A program made the translations under genes and the position numbers. 64,000 nucleotides of DNA from Nocardioides sp. (GTDB lineage Bacteria; Actinomycetota; Actinomycetes; Propionibacteriales; Nocardioidaceae), in the NCBI RefSeq assembly GCF_025965415.1, contig NZ_JAOPWY010000038.1, forward strand, positions 1-64,000. The letters are read 5' to 3'. Shown here one piece after another: positions 1-9,015 of this stretch (positions are counted from its first letter, which is position 1; each line of letters starts with the position of its first letter). The notes beneath the pieces are model-generated. The model saw nothing but the letters and a program-made list of their open reading frames with translations, was not told the origin of the DNA and did not search any database.

Positions 1-1785
1 ACCGTCGGTGTCGACCTTGTTCGGGTCGGTGCCGAACTGGTTGACCTCGGGGCCGTCGGCGATACCGTCGTTGTCGGAGTCGCCGTCGAGGGGGTCGGTG
101 TCGTGCTCGTTGACCTCGTCGCCGTCGCTCAGGCCGTCGTGGTCGGAGTCGTGGTAGCGCGCGTCGGTGCCGCGCTGGGACTCGTCGCCGTCGCTCAGGC
201 CGTCGTTGTCGGTGTCGGGGTTGCGTGGGTCGGTGCCGCCCTGGGACTCGTAGAGGTCGTCCAGGCCGTCGTCGTCGGTGTCGACCTTCAGCGGGTCCGA
301 GGTGTACCCGCCGAACCACCAGTAGCCGTAGACCTCGGTGCCGTCGTAGAGGCCGTCGCCGTCGGTGTCGCGGTTCAGCGGGTCGGTCTCGTGGACGTTG
401 ACCTCGGCGCCGTCGGCGAGGTCGTCACCATCGGTGTCGCTGGAGAGGGGATTGGTCTCGTGGACGTTGACCTCGGCGCCGTCCTTCAGGCTGTCGCCGT
501 CGGTGTCGGCAGACGTCGGGCTGGTGTGGTGGACGCGCAGTTCGGCGCCGTCCTTCAGACCGTCGTCGTCGGTGTCGGCGAGCGTCGGGTCGGTGTCGAA
601 GTCGCGGACCTCGTCGCCGTCGAGCAGGCCGTCGTCGTCGGAGTCGTCGTTGGTCGCGTCGGTGCCCAGGTCGGCCTCGACGTTGTCGTTGAGGTTGTCG
701 AAGTCGGTGTCGCGCAGGGTCGGGCTGGAACCGTTGCGCACCTCGTCGCCGTCGTTGAGCGAGTCGCCGTCGGAGTCGACCTTCAGCGGGTTCGAGCGGT
801 GGAAGAAGGCTTCCTTGCCGTCGACGAGCGAGTCGCCGTCGGTGTCGGCGGACGTCGGGTCGGTCTCGAACCAGCGGATCTCCTGGAGGTCATCCAGGCC
901 GTCGTCGTCGGAGTCCTTGGCGTTCGGGTCGGTGCCCAGGTCGCGCTCGTCGGCGTTGCTGATGCCGTCGCCGTCGTTGTCGTCGAAGGAGTCGTCGTAG
1001 ACCGGAGCCTCGTCGACGACGTTCGGGTCGGTGCCGTCGCCGTAGATCTCCTGCGGGTCGTCGCGGCCGTCACCGTCGGTGTCGGCCTTCAGGGGGTTGA
1101 TCTTGAAGTCGTTGACCTCGGCGCCGTCGGGGAGGTAGTCGCCGTCGGTGTCGGACTTCAGCGGGTTCGTGCCGTGGGTCTTGACCTCGGCGCTGTCGGA
1201 GAGGCCGTCGTCGTCGGAGTCGGCGCGGTACGGGTTCGTGCCGTTGGCCTTCTCCTCGACGTCGCTCAGACCGTCGTTGTCGGTGTCAGCCTTCGGGTCG
1301 ACCGGGGGGATCGGGTCGACGGGCTTGTCCTTGGCGAGCGGGTCGGTCTTGTCGACGAAGATCTCGACGAAGTCGCTGCGGCCGTCCCCGTCGGAGTCAG
1401 CTGCCAGCGGGTCGGTCTTGAACTGGATCTCGACGAGGTCCTTGATGCCGTCGGAGTCAGAGTCCTTGCGGTTCGGGTCGGTGTCGTACTTCTTGACCTC
1501 CACACCGTCCGCGAGGCCATCCATGTCGCTGTCGGCCTTCTTCGGGTCCGTGTGTGCCTTGTACTCGCCCCGGTTGCGCAGGCCGTCGTGGTCGGGGTCG
1601 GCCTTGGCGTCGTTCTTGTCCGGGTTGGTGCCGTTCTTGATCTCCCACTTGGTGGGGATGCCGTCGCTGTCGCGCGAGGGGGCAGCGGAGGCGGGGGCGG
1701 CGAGAGCCAGGCCCGAGGACAGCGCGAGCGCTGAGATCGACAGGGCGGCCGCGATGGTGCGCGAGGACGACTTCAAGGCGTTCAA
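1..1785 (-). CDS. secreted thrombospondin type-3 repeat (Ca-binding) protein, C-terminus beyond window edge
   Basis: Reverse complement from TTG at 1785 reads MNALKSSSRTIAAALSISALALSSGLALAAPASA (signal peptide) then repeated DxDxDGxxDxxE units (e.g. TDPNKVDTDG, ADTDGDSLKDGAEV) in one open frame to position 1; not in ORF track because no stop lies inside the window. Start codon uncertain. Confidence 0.85.
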   Translation of the reverse strand, partial: MNALKSSSRTIAAALSISALALSSGLALAAPASAAPSRDSDGIPTKWEIKNGTNPDKNDAKADPDHDGLRNRGEYKAHTDPKKADSDMDGLADGVEVKKYDTDPNRKDSDSDGIKDLVEIQFKTDPLAADSDGDGRSDFVEIFVDKTDPLAKDKPVDPIPPVDPKADTDNDGLSDVEEKANGTNPYRADSDDDGLSDSAEVKTHGTNPLKSDTDGDYLPDGAEVNDFKINPLKADTDGDGRDDPQEIYGDGTDPNVVDEAPVYDDSFDDNDGDGISNADERDLGTDPNAKDSDDDGLDDLQEIRWFETDPTSADTDGDSLVDGKEAFFHRSNPLKVDSDGDSLNDGDEVRNGSSPTLRDTDFDNLNDNVEADLGTDATNDDSDDDGLLDGDEVRDFDTDPTLADTDDDGLKDGAELRVHHTSPTSADTDGDSLKDGAEVNVHETNPLSSDTDGDDLADGAEVNVHETDPLNRDTDGDGLYDGTEVYGYWWFGGYTSDPLKVDTDDDGLDDLYESQGGTDPRNPDTDNDGLSDGDESQRGTDARYHDSDHDGLSDGDEVNEHDTDPLDGDSDNDGIADGPEVNQFGTDPNKVDTDG

Positions 1786-2061
1786 CCTGTTCTGTGAGTG
1801 CGGCTCTGGGGAGATCCAGGCGTCGCGATGGGTGCTGCCGGCGGTGCTCCGCCCCGGGCCGTACTCGCGCTCGTTCGAGACCAAGCTGTGGAAGGCTCCG
1901 GGCTTCACGATGCGCAAACGGCGCCTGGTTCAGGCTTCCAGAAGGACGCCGTCCTGTCCGCTGAACTACTGGAACCGGCACAGGGAAGAGGTGAACGAGA
2001 ACCCCTGGGATGGCGGCGCGACGTCGATCCGCACCCCTGATGGCGTCGCTTTCCGGTGCGC

Positions 2062-2335
2062 CATGGTGACCGGGCACCGTCCCCAGCACCTCACGCCGGC
2101 AGAGCTCGCCTTGGTCCCAGGCGGCCCTCATGCACACGGCGTGGCGGATGCGCAGCGTCTACGGCACGGTCCGAGGGATCAGCGGCATGGCGCTCGGTGC
2201 AGACACGTGGTGGGCGCTCGGAGTCCTTGCCTCGGGCATGCGCCTGGAGGCCTACATCCCCTTCGAGGACCAGCCGGCGAAGTGGCCCGAGGCGACCGTG
2301 AGATGTGGGTCGAGCTGCGTCGCCGGGCCAAGGCT
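2062..2335 (+). pseudogene. SLOG/DUF1273 (YpsA-like) remnant with at least two frame changes
   Basis: MVTGHRPQHLTPAELA (one frame), then QAALMHTAWRMRSVYGTVRGISGMALGADTWWALGVLASGMRLEAYIPFEDQPAKWPEA (second frame), then DREMWVELRRRAKAE (back to first frame). Confidence 0.6.
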
Positions 2336-2650
2336 GAGACGAGGCGATTCGCTACGTGAGTGTGGCTCGGGACAACCAGGAGGCGTTGGTGGCGCTCCTG
2401 TCGCACCACGGCGCGACCCTGTGGGCGCCGTGGAGCCTGCGGCCTACGTACGAAGCGGCCTTTCTGGCCTCCTGGACTCTCGACCCGGAGGACGGAGCGG
2501 AGCACCGGGCGCGTGGTCTGCGCTGCGAGATCCGCGACGCCCTGGAGCAGCGCAAGCACCGGGCCTTGTTCAAGGCGTCCCCTCAGGTAGCCGAACTGAT
2601 CGCCGATTCCGAGCGCAAGAGTGACGCCCGATCCATGGCCCCCCACACGT
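2335..2650 (+). pseudogene. possible second protein remnant in a different frame
   Basis: EAIRYVSVARDNQEALVALLSHHGATLWAPWSLRPTYEAAFLASWTLDPEDGAEHRARGLRCEIRDALEQRK reads like a fragment of a conserved actinobacterial hypothetical; no complete ORF. Confidence 0.35.
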
Positions 2651-2810
2651 CAGAAGCGGCTGCACTCGGCCGCTCCTTTCGACACGCTGCGCCAGCCTGT
2701 GGACGTCGCGAACCAGATCGAGACGCTGGCGATCGGGACGCAGACAAGGTGGCGACCTCGATCTGCTCGGAGAGCTCAGACGACGAGCGGCGAGCGGCGG
2801 GGGGCGATGC

Positions 2811-4301
2811 TCAGTGGGTCGGGTCGGCGATGCCGACGTAGCGGGTCTCGAGGTACTCCTCGATGCCCTCGGCGCCGCCTTCGCGTCCCAGACCGGACTG
2901 CTTGACGCCGCCGAAGGGCGCTGCCGGGTTGGAGATGATGCCGGTGTTGATGCCGAGCATGCCGGCCTCGATCGCCTCGGTCAGGCGCAGGGTGCGGGCC
3001 AGGTCCCGGGTGTAGGCGTAGGCGGCGAGCCCGTACTCGCTGGCGTTGGCCAGCTCGACGGCCTGGGCCTCGGTGGTGAACGTGACGATGGGCGCGACGG
3101 GCCCGAAGATCTCCTCGTTCAGGATGCGAGCTGTGGGCGGGACGTCGCTGATCACGGTCGGGGGGTAGAAGTAGCCGGGACCCTCCGCAGGCGTACCGCC
3201 AGTGATGATCGTGGCGCCGGCTGACCGGGCGTCCTGCACGAGCTGGTGCACCGCTTCGCGGCTCTTGGCGTCGATGAGAGGGCCGATCTGGGAGCCGTCC
3301 TCGGTGCCGCGGCTGACGACGAGCTCACCCATGGCTGCGGCGAGCCGGGCGGCGAACTCGTCGGCCACCGACTCGTGGACGATGAACCGGTTGGCGGCGG
3401 TGCACGCCTCACCCATGTTGCGCAGCTTCGCCTTCATCGCACCGTCGACGGTGGCGTCGAGGTCAGCATCCTCGAAGACGAGGAACGGGGCGTTGCCACC
3501 GAGCTCCATGCTGGTGCGCAGGACCTGCTCGGCGCTCTGGCGGAGCAGGTCTCGGCCCACGGGGGTGGAGCCGGTGAAGGACACCTTGCGCAGGCGCGGG
3601 TCGGCCAGCAGCGGGGAGGTGACGGCGCGGGCGCTCGTGGTGGGGACGACGTTGAGCACTCCGGCCGGCAGGCCGACCTCGTCGAGGATGGAGGTGAGGA
3701 GCAGGGTGGTCAGCGGTGTGAGGTTGGCCGGCTTGAGGACCATCGTGCAGCCAGCGGCGATGGCAGGTGCGATCTTGCGGGTGGCCATCGCGAGCGGGAA
3801 GTTCCACGGGGTGATCAGCAGGCAGGGTCCGACGGGACGCTTGTGGGTCAAGAGGCGGGTCACTCCGTCAGGGGCGACCGAGTAGCGGCCCGCGATCCGC
3901 GGCGCCTCCTCGGAGAACCAGCGCAAGAACTCGGCGCCGTAGGCAACCTCGCCGCGGGCCTCTGCGAGCGGCTTGCCCATCTCGAGGGTCATCAGCAGGG
4001 CGAAGTCGTCGGCGCGGGCGGTGACGGCCTCGAACGTGGCGCGCAGCAGCTCGCCGCGGGTGCGGGGTGCCGTGGCGGCCCAGGCGTCCTGAGCGTCCAC
4101 GGCGGCGGCCAGGGCGGCCTGGCCGTCCTCCGCACTGGCGTCAGCGACGCTGGTCAGCGTCAGGCCGGTGGCGGGGTCCTCGACGTCGAACCTGTCGCCG
4201 GAGGACGACTCGACCCATGTGCCGTCGAGGAAGAGCTGCGTGGGCACCTTGGCCAGCAGGTCGCGCTCGACATCGGTGAGGTGCGACGTGTCGTTGCTCA
4301 T
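2811..4301 (-). CDS. NAD(P)-dependent succinate-semialdehyde dehydrogenase-like ALDH
   Basis: MSNDTSHLTDVERDLLAKVPTQLFLDGTWVESSS..., TPWNFPLAMATRKIAPA, MELGGNAPF, NMGEACTAANRF, PFGGVKQSGLGREGG. Confidence 0.9.
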   Translation of the reverse strand: MSNDTSHLTDVERDLLAKVPTQLFLDGTWVESSSGDRFDVEDPATGLTLTSVADASAEDGQAALAAAVDAQDAWAATAPRTRGELLRATFEAVTARADDFALLMTLEMGKPLAEARGEVAYGAEFLRWFSEEAPRIAGRYSVAPDGVTRLLTHKRPVGPCLLITPWNFPLAMATRKIAPAIAAGCTMVLKPANLTPLTTLLLTSILDEVGLPAGVLNVVPTTSARAVTSPLLADPRLRKVSFTGSTPVGRDLLRQSAEQVLRTSMELGGNAPFLVFEDADLDATVDGAMKAKLRNMGEACTAANRFIVHESVADEFAARLAAAMGELVVSRGTEDGSQIGPLIDAKSREAVHQLVQDARSAGATIITGGTPAEGPGYFYPPTVISDVPPTARILNEEIFGPVAPIVTFTTEAQAVELANASEYGLAAYAYTRDLARTLRLTEAIEAGMLGINTGIISNPAAPFGGVKQSGLGREGGAEGIEEYLETRYVGIADPTH

Positions 4302-5416
4302 GCGTGCAGTCCTTCGAGGTCGATGATCTGGCGAAGTGCCTGACCGGCGGCGAGGCTGTCCATGGCCTTGTTGATGTCGGCCAGCGGGATGGTGTCGGAG
4401 ACGAGAGCCTCCACGGGCAGCCGCGAGTCTCGCCACAGGTCGGCGAAGATCGCGACGTCGCGCCTGGGGACCGCCGAACCGAGGTAGCTGCCCACGATGG
4501 ACCTGCCGCCGGCGACGAGCGCGAGGGGGGAGATCGACGATCGCGCGTCAGGTGCGGGAAGGCCGACGGTGATGGTCGTGCCTCCAGCATCGGTCATCTG
4601 GACCGCGGTCTCGAAGGCTCGGGCGTTGCCGGCCGCTTCGATGACGATGTCGGCCCGTATGTCGCCCTCGAGTGCCTCGGCGGGGGAGTAGGTGGCTGCT
4701 GCGCCGAGCTTCTCGGCCTGGCGGAGCTTGGTGTCGACCCCGTCGACGCCGATGACCTCGACACCGTCCACGGCGAGCGCGGTGAGCAGTGCCGCCATCC
4801 CGACTCCTCCGAGCCCGACCACGCACACCCGCTGGCCCGGCTTGGGGCGCGCGGCGTTGAGGACGGCGCCGCCGCCGGTGAGGACCGCGCATCCGAGCAG
4901 CGAGGCGACGGGTGCGGGGACGTCATCGCCCACGGCGACGACAGAACGTTCGTCGACCACGGCGTGCGAGGCGAAGGCTGAGACGCCGAGGTGGTGGTGC
5001 ACGGTCTCGGTGCCGCGCCGCAGACGGATGCCACCGTCGAGGAGCGCGCCGCGCTCGTTGCTGGCGCTGCCGCGCACGCAGGGGCGGATTCCTTGGGTGG
5101 CGCAGCCGGAGCACTCCTCGCAGCGGGGGAGGAACGTCATGACGACGCGCTGGCCCGGGCGCAGGGTGCGCACCTGGGCGCCGACCTCCTCCACGATGCC
5201 GGCGCCTTCGTGTCCCAGCAGCATGGGTACGGGTCGGCGTCGATTGCCGTCCACGACCGAGAGGTCGGAGTGGCACACACCGGCCGCCTCCATCCGCACC
5301 AGCACCTCGTGGGGCCCGGGCGGGTCGAGCTCGAGCTCGGACACGACGAGAGGGTTGCTGTCGACGAAGGGGGTGGGGTCGCCGATTCGTTCGAGGACTG
5401 CTCCGGTGATGCGCAC
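4298..5416 (-). CDS. zinc-dependent alcohol dehydrogenase (MDR family)
   Basis: GTG start with upstream GGAAGGAAA; GVCHSDLSVVDG, GHEGAGIVEEVG, CEECSGC, GLGGVGMAALL; overlaps downstream ALDH start. Confidence 0.9.
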   Translation of the reverse strand: MRITGAVLERIGDPTPFVDSNPLVVSELELDPPGPHEVLVRMEAAGVCHSDLSVVDGNRRRPVPMLLGHEGAGIVEEVGAQVRTLRPGQRVVMTFLPRCEECSGCATQGIRPCVRGSASNERGALLDGGIRLRRGTETVHHHLGVSAFASHAVVDERSVVAVGDDVPAPVASLLGCAVLTGGGAVLNAARPKPGQRVCVVGLGGVGMAALLTALAVDGVEVIGVDGVDTKLRQAEKLGAAATYSPAEALEGDIRADIVIEAAGNARAFETAVQMTDAGGTTITVGLPAPDARSSISPLALVAGGRSIVGSYLGSAVPRRDVAIFADLWRDSRLPVEALVSDTIPLADINKAMDSLAAGQALRQIIDLEGLHA

Positions 5417-5469
5417 CGATGTTTCCTTCCTGCAAGCCGCGCGGCAGATGCCCTGCGGAGGTGGATGGG

Positions 5470-7143
5470 TCACGTGAGGGGCGAGGCAGCCTTCATGGGT
5501 GGGCTGGCGGCCTCGGGCGACGATGGCGTCGACGGGTCCGCAGCGCCGGCGCCGGGGGCTGCATGGGTGCTCGATCCGGGCTTGGTCTTGAGCTCGAAGC
5601 GGCGGATCTTTCCGGATCCGGTGCGGGGGATCTCCGACACCTCCACGATCCGCGACGGGACCTTGAAGTAGGCGAGGTTCTCGCGGCACACGGCAAAGAC
5701 CGCTTCGTGGTCCAGCGGCTGACCCGACGTGGCCACGATGAAGGCGACCGGCACCTCGCCGAGGTCGCGGTGGGGCTCGCCGACCACCGCGACGTCCTCG
5801 ACGCCCGGGCAGCTGAAGATCACGGTCTCGATCTCGGCCGGGGCGATGTTCTCCCCGGCTCGGATGATGAGCTCCTTGACGCGTCCGGTGATGGTGACGA
5901 ACCCGTTGGGGTCGCGTCGCCCCAGGTCTCCGGTCCGGTACCAGCCGTTGGTCAACGATGCCGCAGTCGCTTCGGGCAGCCGGTGGTAGCCGAGCATCAC
6001 GTTGGGTCCTTGCACCCACAGCTCGCCCTCCTCGCCGGCAGGCACGTCGCTCCCACTGGCATCCACGAAGCGAACCGACACGCCGGGAAGCGGTACGCCG
6101 CACGAGCCGGGGACTCGCCCGCCGCGGGGGGCGTTCATCGTCACCATGGTCGAGGTCTCGGTGATGCCGTAGCCGTCGAGGAGCGGCACGCCGGCGTAGT
6201 CGTCGAACTCCTCGTTGAGGCTGCCCGACATGATGGCTCCGGCCGAGATGCACAGGCGCAGGTCCGGGGCGTGCAGCCTCCCTGCTTCCGAGCGGCTGTT
6301 CAGCAAGTACTGGAACATCGTCGGGACGCCAGGGAAGACCGTGACTCCGTCGCTCGCGAGTCGAGCGGCGACGTCACGCGGGGAGAACTTGGGGAGCAGC
6401 GTGGCACGGGCCCCCGCGGCGGTGACTCCGACGACCGAGAGCACGAGGGCGTAGGAGTGGAACAGCGGCAGGCACGACAGCAGGTGGTCGTCGGAGCTCA
6501 GCTCCGCGATGGGGATCCAGCAGGCCGCCACCACCCACAGGCACCCGCGCTGGGTCAGGTGAACGCCCTTGGGCCGCCCGGTCGTGCCGCTGGTGTAGAG
6601 CATCCAGCAGCAGGTGTCGAGGTCGGTGTCGTCCGGGGCCGCGGCCTGTGGGTCGCGCGCGAGCAGGGCGTCGTACCCCACGAGCCGGACGTCCGGCGGC
6701 AGTTCCACGGTGCCGGACAGGTCGGGGTCGTCACCGGTCACGAGCACGGTACGGATGTCCAGGGAGCCTGCTCGGATGCTGGCCAGCATCGCGGGAAGGT
6801 GGGCGGTATCCACCACGGCCACAGTCGCTGAGGAGTTCTCGGCGATGTAGGTCAGCTCGGGCACGGTGGCCGTGGGGTTGGCGCAGACGGTGACGACGCC
6901 TGCGCGCGGGGCGACCAGGTAGCCCTCGACCACCTCGACGGAGTTGTCGAGGTAGAGCAGCAGCGAGTCGCCGTCGGCCATGCCGAGGTCGACGAGGTGA
7001 CCGGCCAGCGTGGCAGTCCGCGCCTCGAGCTGTGCGTAGGTGAGGCTCTGGCGGGTGTCTGTGTACGCCACGTGGTCCGGGCGGTTGGCGGCGTGTGCCG
7101 CCAGAAGCTTCGGCACGGTGGTGATGACGGAGGTGTCGATCAT
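5470..7143 (-). CDS. AMP-binding acyl-CoA synthetase/ligase
   Basis: MLYTSGTTGRPKGVHLTQ, GYGITETSTMV, YRTGDLGRRDPNGFVTITGRVKELI, GKIRRFEL. Confidence 0.92.
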   Translation of the reverse strand: MIDTSVITTVPKLLAAHAANRPDHVAYTDTRQSLTYAQLEARTATLAGHLVDLGMADGDSLLLYLDNSVEVVEGYLVAPRAGVVTVCANPTATVPELTYIAENSSATVAVVDTAHLPAMLASIRAGSLDIRTVLVTGDDPDLSGTVELPPDVRLVGYDALLARDPQAAAPDDTDLDTCCWMLYTSGTTGRPKGVHLTQRGCLWVVAACWIPIAELSSDDHLLSCLPLFHSYALVLSVVGVTAAGARATLLPKFSPRDVAARLASDGVTVFPGVPTMFQYLLNSRSEAGRLHAPDLRLCISAGAIMSGSLNEEFDDYAGVPLLDGYGITETSTMVTMNAPRGGRVPGSCGVPLPGVSVRFVDASGSDVPAGEEGELWVQGPNVMLGYHRLPEATAASLTNGWYRTGDLGRRDPNGFVTITGRVKELIIRAGENIAPAEIETVIFSCPGVEDVAVVGEPHRDLGEVPVAFIVATSGQPLDHEAVFAVCRENLAYFKVPSRIVEVSEIPRTGSGKIRRFELKTKPGSSTHAAPGAGAADPSTPSSPEAASPPMKAASPLT

Positions 7144-7152
7144 GGTGGCTCC

Positions 7153-7174
7153 CTAACTAATGAGTGTTAGTTAG
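7153..7174. promoter_or_regulatory. palindromic operator CTAACTAA-TGAGTG-TTAGTTAG (site 1)
   Basis: Perfect 8-bp inverted repeat with 6-nt spacer, between divergent acyl-CoA synthetase and TetR genes; matches two other sites in window. Confidence 0.75.
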
Positions 7175-7271
7175 TTGCAGCATAACCAGCGTCCCATGGT
7201 TTGACCAGACCCCCTCCCCCGACGACGCAGACGCGGCCGGGTGTTGCTGCAACGCGATCGGTGTCGGCCGC

Positions 7272-7277
7272 TACTCT
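7272..7277 (+). promoter_or_regulatory. putative -10 box TACTCT for leaderless tetR
   Basis: TACTCT-N6-ATG (7284). Confidence 0.5.
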
Positions 7278-7283
7278 CGCGCC

Positions 7284-7943
7284 ATGGTCCTTCCCGGCAA
7301 TCCTCCCATCGGTCGAGACGACCGGGCCGCGGTGTCCCCGTCCGCGGTGCTCGACGCCGCGCTGACCGTGTTCGCCGAGCGCGGCTACCACGGGACGTCG
7401 GTCAAGGAGATCGCCCTGCTGCTGAAGATCCGCACGCCCAGCCTGTACAACCACATGACCTCCAAGCAGGGCCTGCTGGAGGAGATCATCGGCTCCACCA
7501 GCCGTGGGGTCTGGGCGGACTTCCAGGCCGCGGTGGACGGCAAGGACGATGTCAGCACCCGGCTGCACGACGCCGTGTACGTGTACGCGCTGCGGCACGC
7601 CACGAGACGACGCGAGGCCGTGGTGGTCAATCGCGACATCTCCAGCATCGAGGAGCCTGCCCGCACGGACATCCTGGACCTGCGCCGCCGGCATGAGCAC
7701 GGGGTCCGCGCGTTGGTGCAGGAAGGTATCGACGCCGGGGTGTTCATGGACCAACCGGCGTCACTGGTCTCCTTCGCGATCCTCGAGATGTGTGTCTCGA
7801 TCGCTCGGTGGTTCCACCCCGGTCTGGCCTTCACCGCCGAGGACGTGGCCGAGCACTACAGCCGCTACGCACTGCGCATCGCGCGCGGCGAGCAGGATGT
7901 CGACGGATCCGATGTCAGCGGATCGGCCCCTGCACCATCCTGA
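7284..7943 (+). CDS. TetR/AcrR family transcriptional regulator
   Basis: SPSAVLDAALTVFAERGYHGTSVKEIALLLKIRTPSLYNHMTSKQGLLEEI HTH. Confidence 0.92.
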   Translation: MVLPGNPPIGRDDRAAVSPSAVLDAALTVFAERGYHGTSVKEIALLLKIRTPSLYNHMTSKQGLLEEIIGSTSRGVWADFQAAVDGKDDVSTRLHDAVYVYALRHATRRREAVVVNRDISSIEEPARTDILDLRRRHEHGVRALVQEGIDAGVFMDQPASLVSFAILEMCVSIARWFHPGLAFTAEDVAEHYSRYALRIARGEQDVDGSDVSGSAPAPS

Positions 7944-8556
7944 CGGCCTGGGTCGCGAAGTTGCGTGCGACGTCCTCCGCGGTGAAGTCGCCGCCCTCGT
8001 GGAACCAGCGCGCCGCGCTCACGCACATCTCGCGGATGGCGAAGGAGGCGAGCTTGGCCGAGGGCACGTCGAACAGGCCGCTGTCCACGCCGTCGCTGAT
8101 GATCTGACGGAACCGGCGCTCCTGGAAGCGCCGTAGTGACTGGGCGCGGCTCAGGTCGTGCTCGGGCAGGTGCCGCGCGTCCTGGTTGACCACGAGCGCC
8201 TCGCGGCGGTGGACGGCGTGGCGCAGCGCGTAGGCGTACGTCGCGGCGTAGAGCCGGTCATGCAGGTCGACGTGGGCCTCGATCGCCTCCTCGAGCTCGG
8301 CCCCCACGTGCGCCAGGGTCTCGAACACGATCTCGACGAGCAGGTCGGACTTGGCCTCGATGTGGTTGTAGAGGCTGGGTGCCCTCAGGCCGACGGCGTG
8401 TGCCACGTCCTTCAGTGAGGTCCCGTAGTAGCCCCGCGTCGCAAAGAGCGTGAGAGCGGCCTCGAGGATGTCGGACCGCGTGACGGGACTCAGCCCCGAG
8501 GCGCGCCGATCGAGTCGCGCGGCCGCGCCGTCCTGCTCCTGCGCCAGCTCCTTCAT
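7915..8556 (-). CDS. TetR/AcrR family transcriptional regulator (paralog)
   Basis: TRSDILEAALTLFATRGYYGTSLKDVAHAVGLRAPSLYNHIEAKSDLLVEI; GGAAGGG upstream of ATG at 8556. Confidence 0.92.
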   Translation of the reverse strand: MKELAQEQDGAAARLDRRASGLSPVTRSDILEAALTLFATRGYYGTSLKDVAHAVGLRAPSLYNHIEAKSDLLVEIVFETLAHVGAELEEAIEAHVDLHDRLYAATYAYALRHAVHRREALVVNQDARHLPEHDLSRAQSLRRFQERRFRQIISDGVDSGLFDVPSAKLASFAIREMCVSAARWFHEGGDFTAEDVARNFATQAVRMVQGPIR

Positions 8557-8627
8557 GTCTGTGCCCTTCCGCTGCAAGTCGACTCGGCCCCGGGGTTGAC
8601 GTGACAGGCATCACCCCTCAGAGTGTG

Positions 8628-8649
8628 CTAACTAATGCACGTTAGTTAC
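8628..8649. promoter_or_regulatory. palindromic operator CTAACTAA-TGCACG-TTAGTTAC (site 2)
   Basis: 7-bp arms TAACTAA/TTAGTTA, 6-nt spacer; three nt downstream of a TTGACG-N17-CAGAGT promoter-like element (8596-8624). Confidence 0.75.
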
Positions 8650-8664
8650 CGAGAGGATACCCCG

Positions 8665-9015
8665 ATGTCCCGACCAAGCACCACCTCAGAACCGGACTGG
8701 GCGGCCATTGCGCAGCGTTCTGACTTCCAGCAGCTGGTGGCTCGTCGCCGCCGGTTCGTCGTGTCCGCACTGAGCTTTGCCGCGATCTGGTTCGGCGGGT
8801 TCTTGCTGATGACCTCCTATGCGCACGGGTTCATGCAGCAGCTGATCGTGCCCGGGTTGTCGGTCGCCTACGTGCTGGGCTTCTCGCAGTTCGTCATGAT
8901 CTGGGTCCTGACGGCCCTGTACCTGCGCTCGGCCGGCGGGACGTTCGACGAGCTGGAGCGAGGCGTGGTCGCGGGCGCCGGCTACCGGCACGCCACGGCG
9001 GGAGTCGACGCATGA
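8665..9015 (+). CDS. DUF485 family membrane protein
   Basis: DFQQLVARRRRFVVSALSFAAIWFGGFLLMTSYAHGFM; directly upstream of an SSS symporter as in YjcH-ActP pairs. Confidence 0.85.
   Translation: MSRPSTTSEPDWAAIAQRSDFQQLVARRRRFVVSALSFAAIWFGGFLLMTSYAHGFMQQLIVPGLSVAYVLGFSQFVMIWVLTALYLRSAGGTFDELERGVVAGAGYRHATAGVDA

Noticed and set aside
103-1734. 543-aa plus-strand ORF (MLVDLVAVAQAVVVGV...) and 1148..2359 plus-strand ORF
   Set aside because: Low-complexity antisense translations of the minus-strand TSP3 repeat gene; composition is an artefact of GC-rich repeats.
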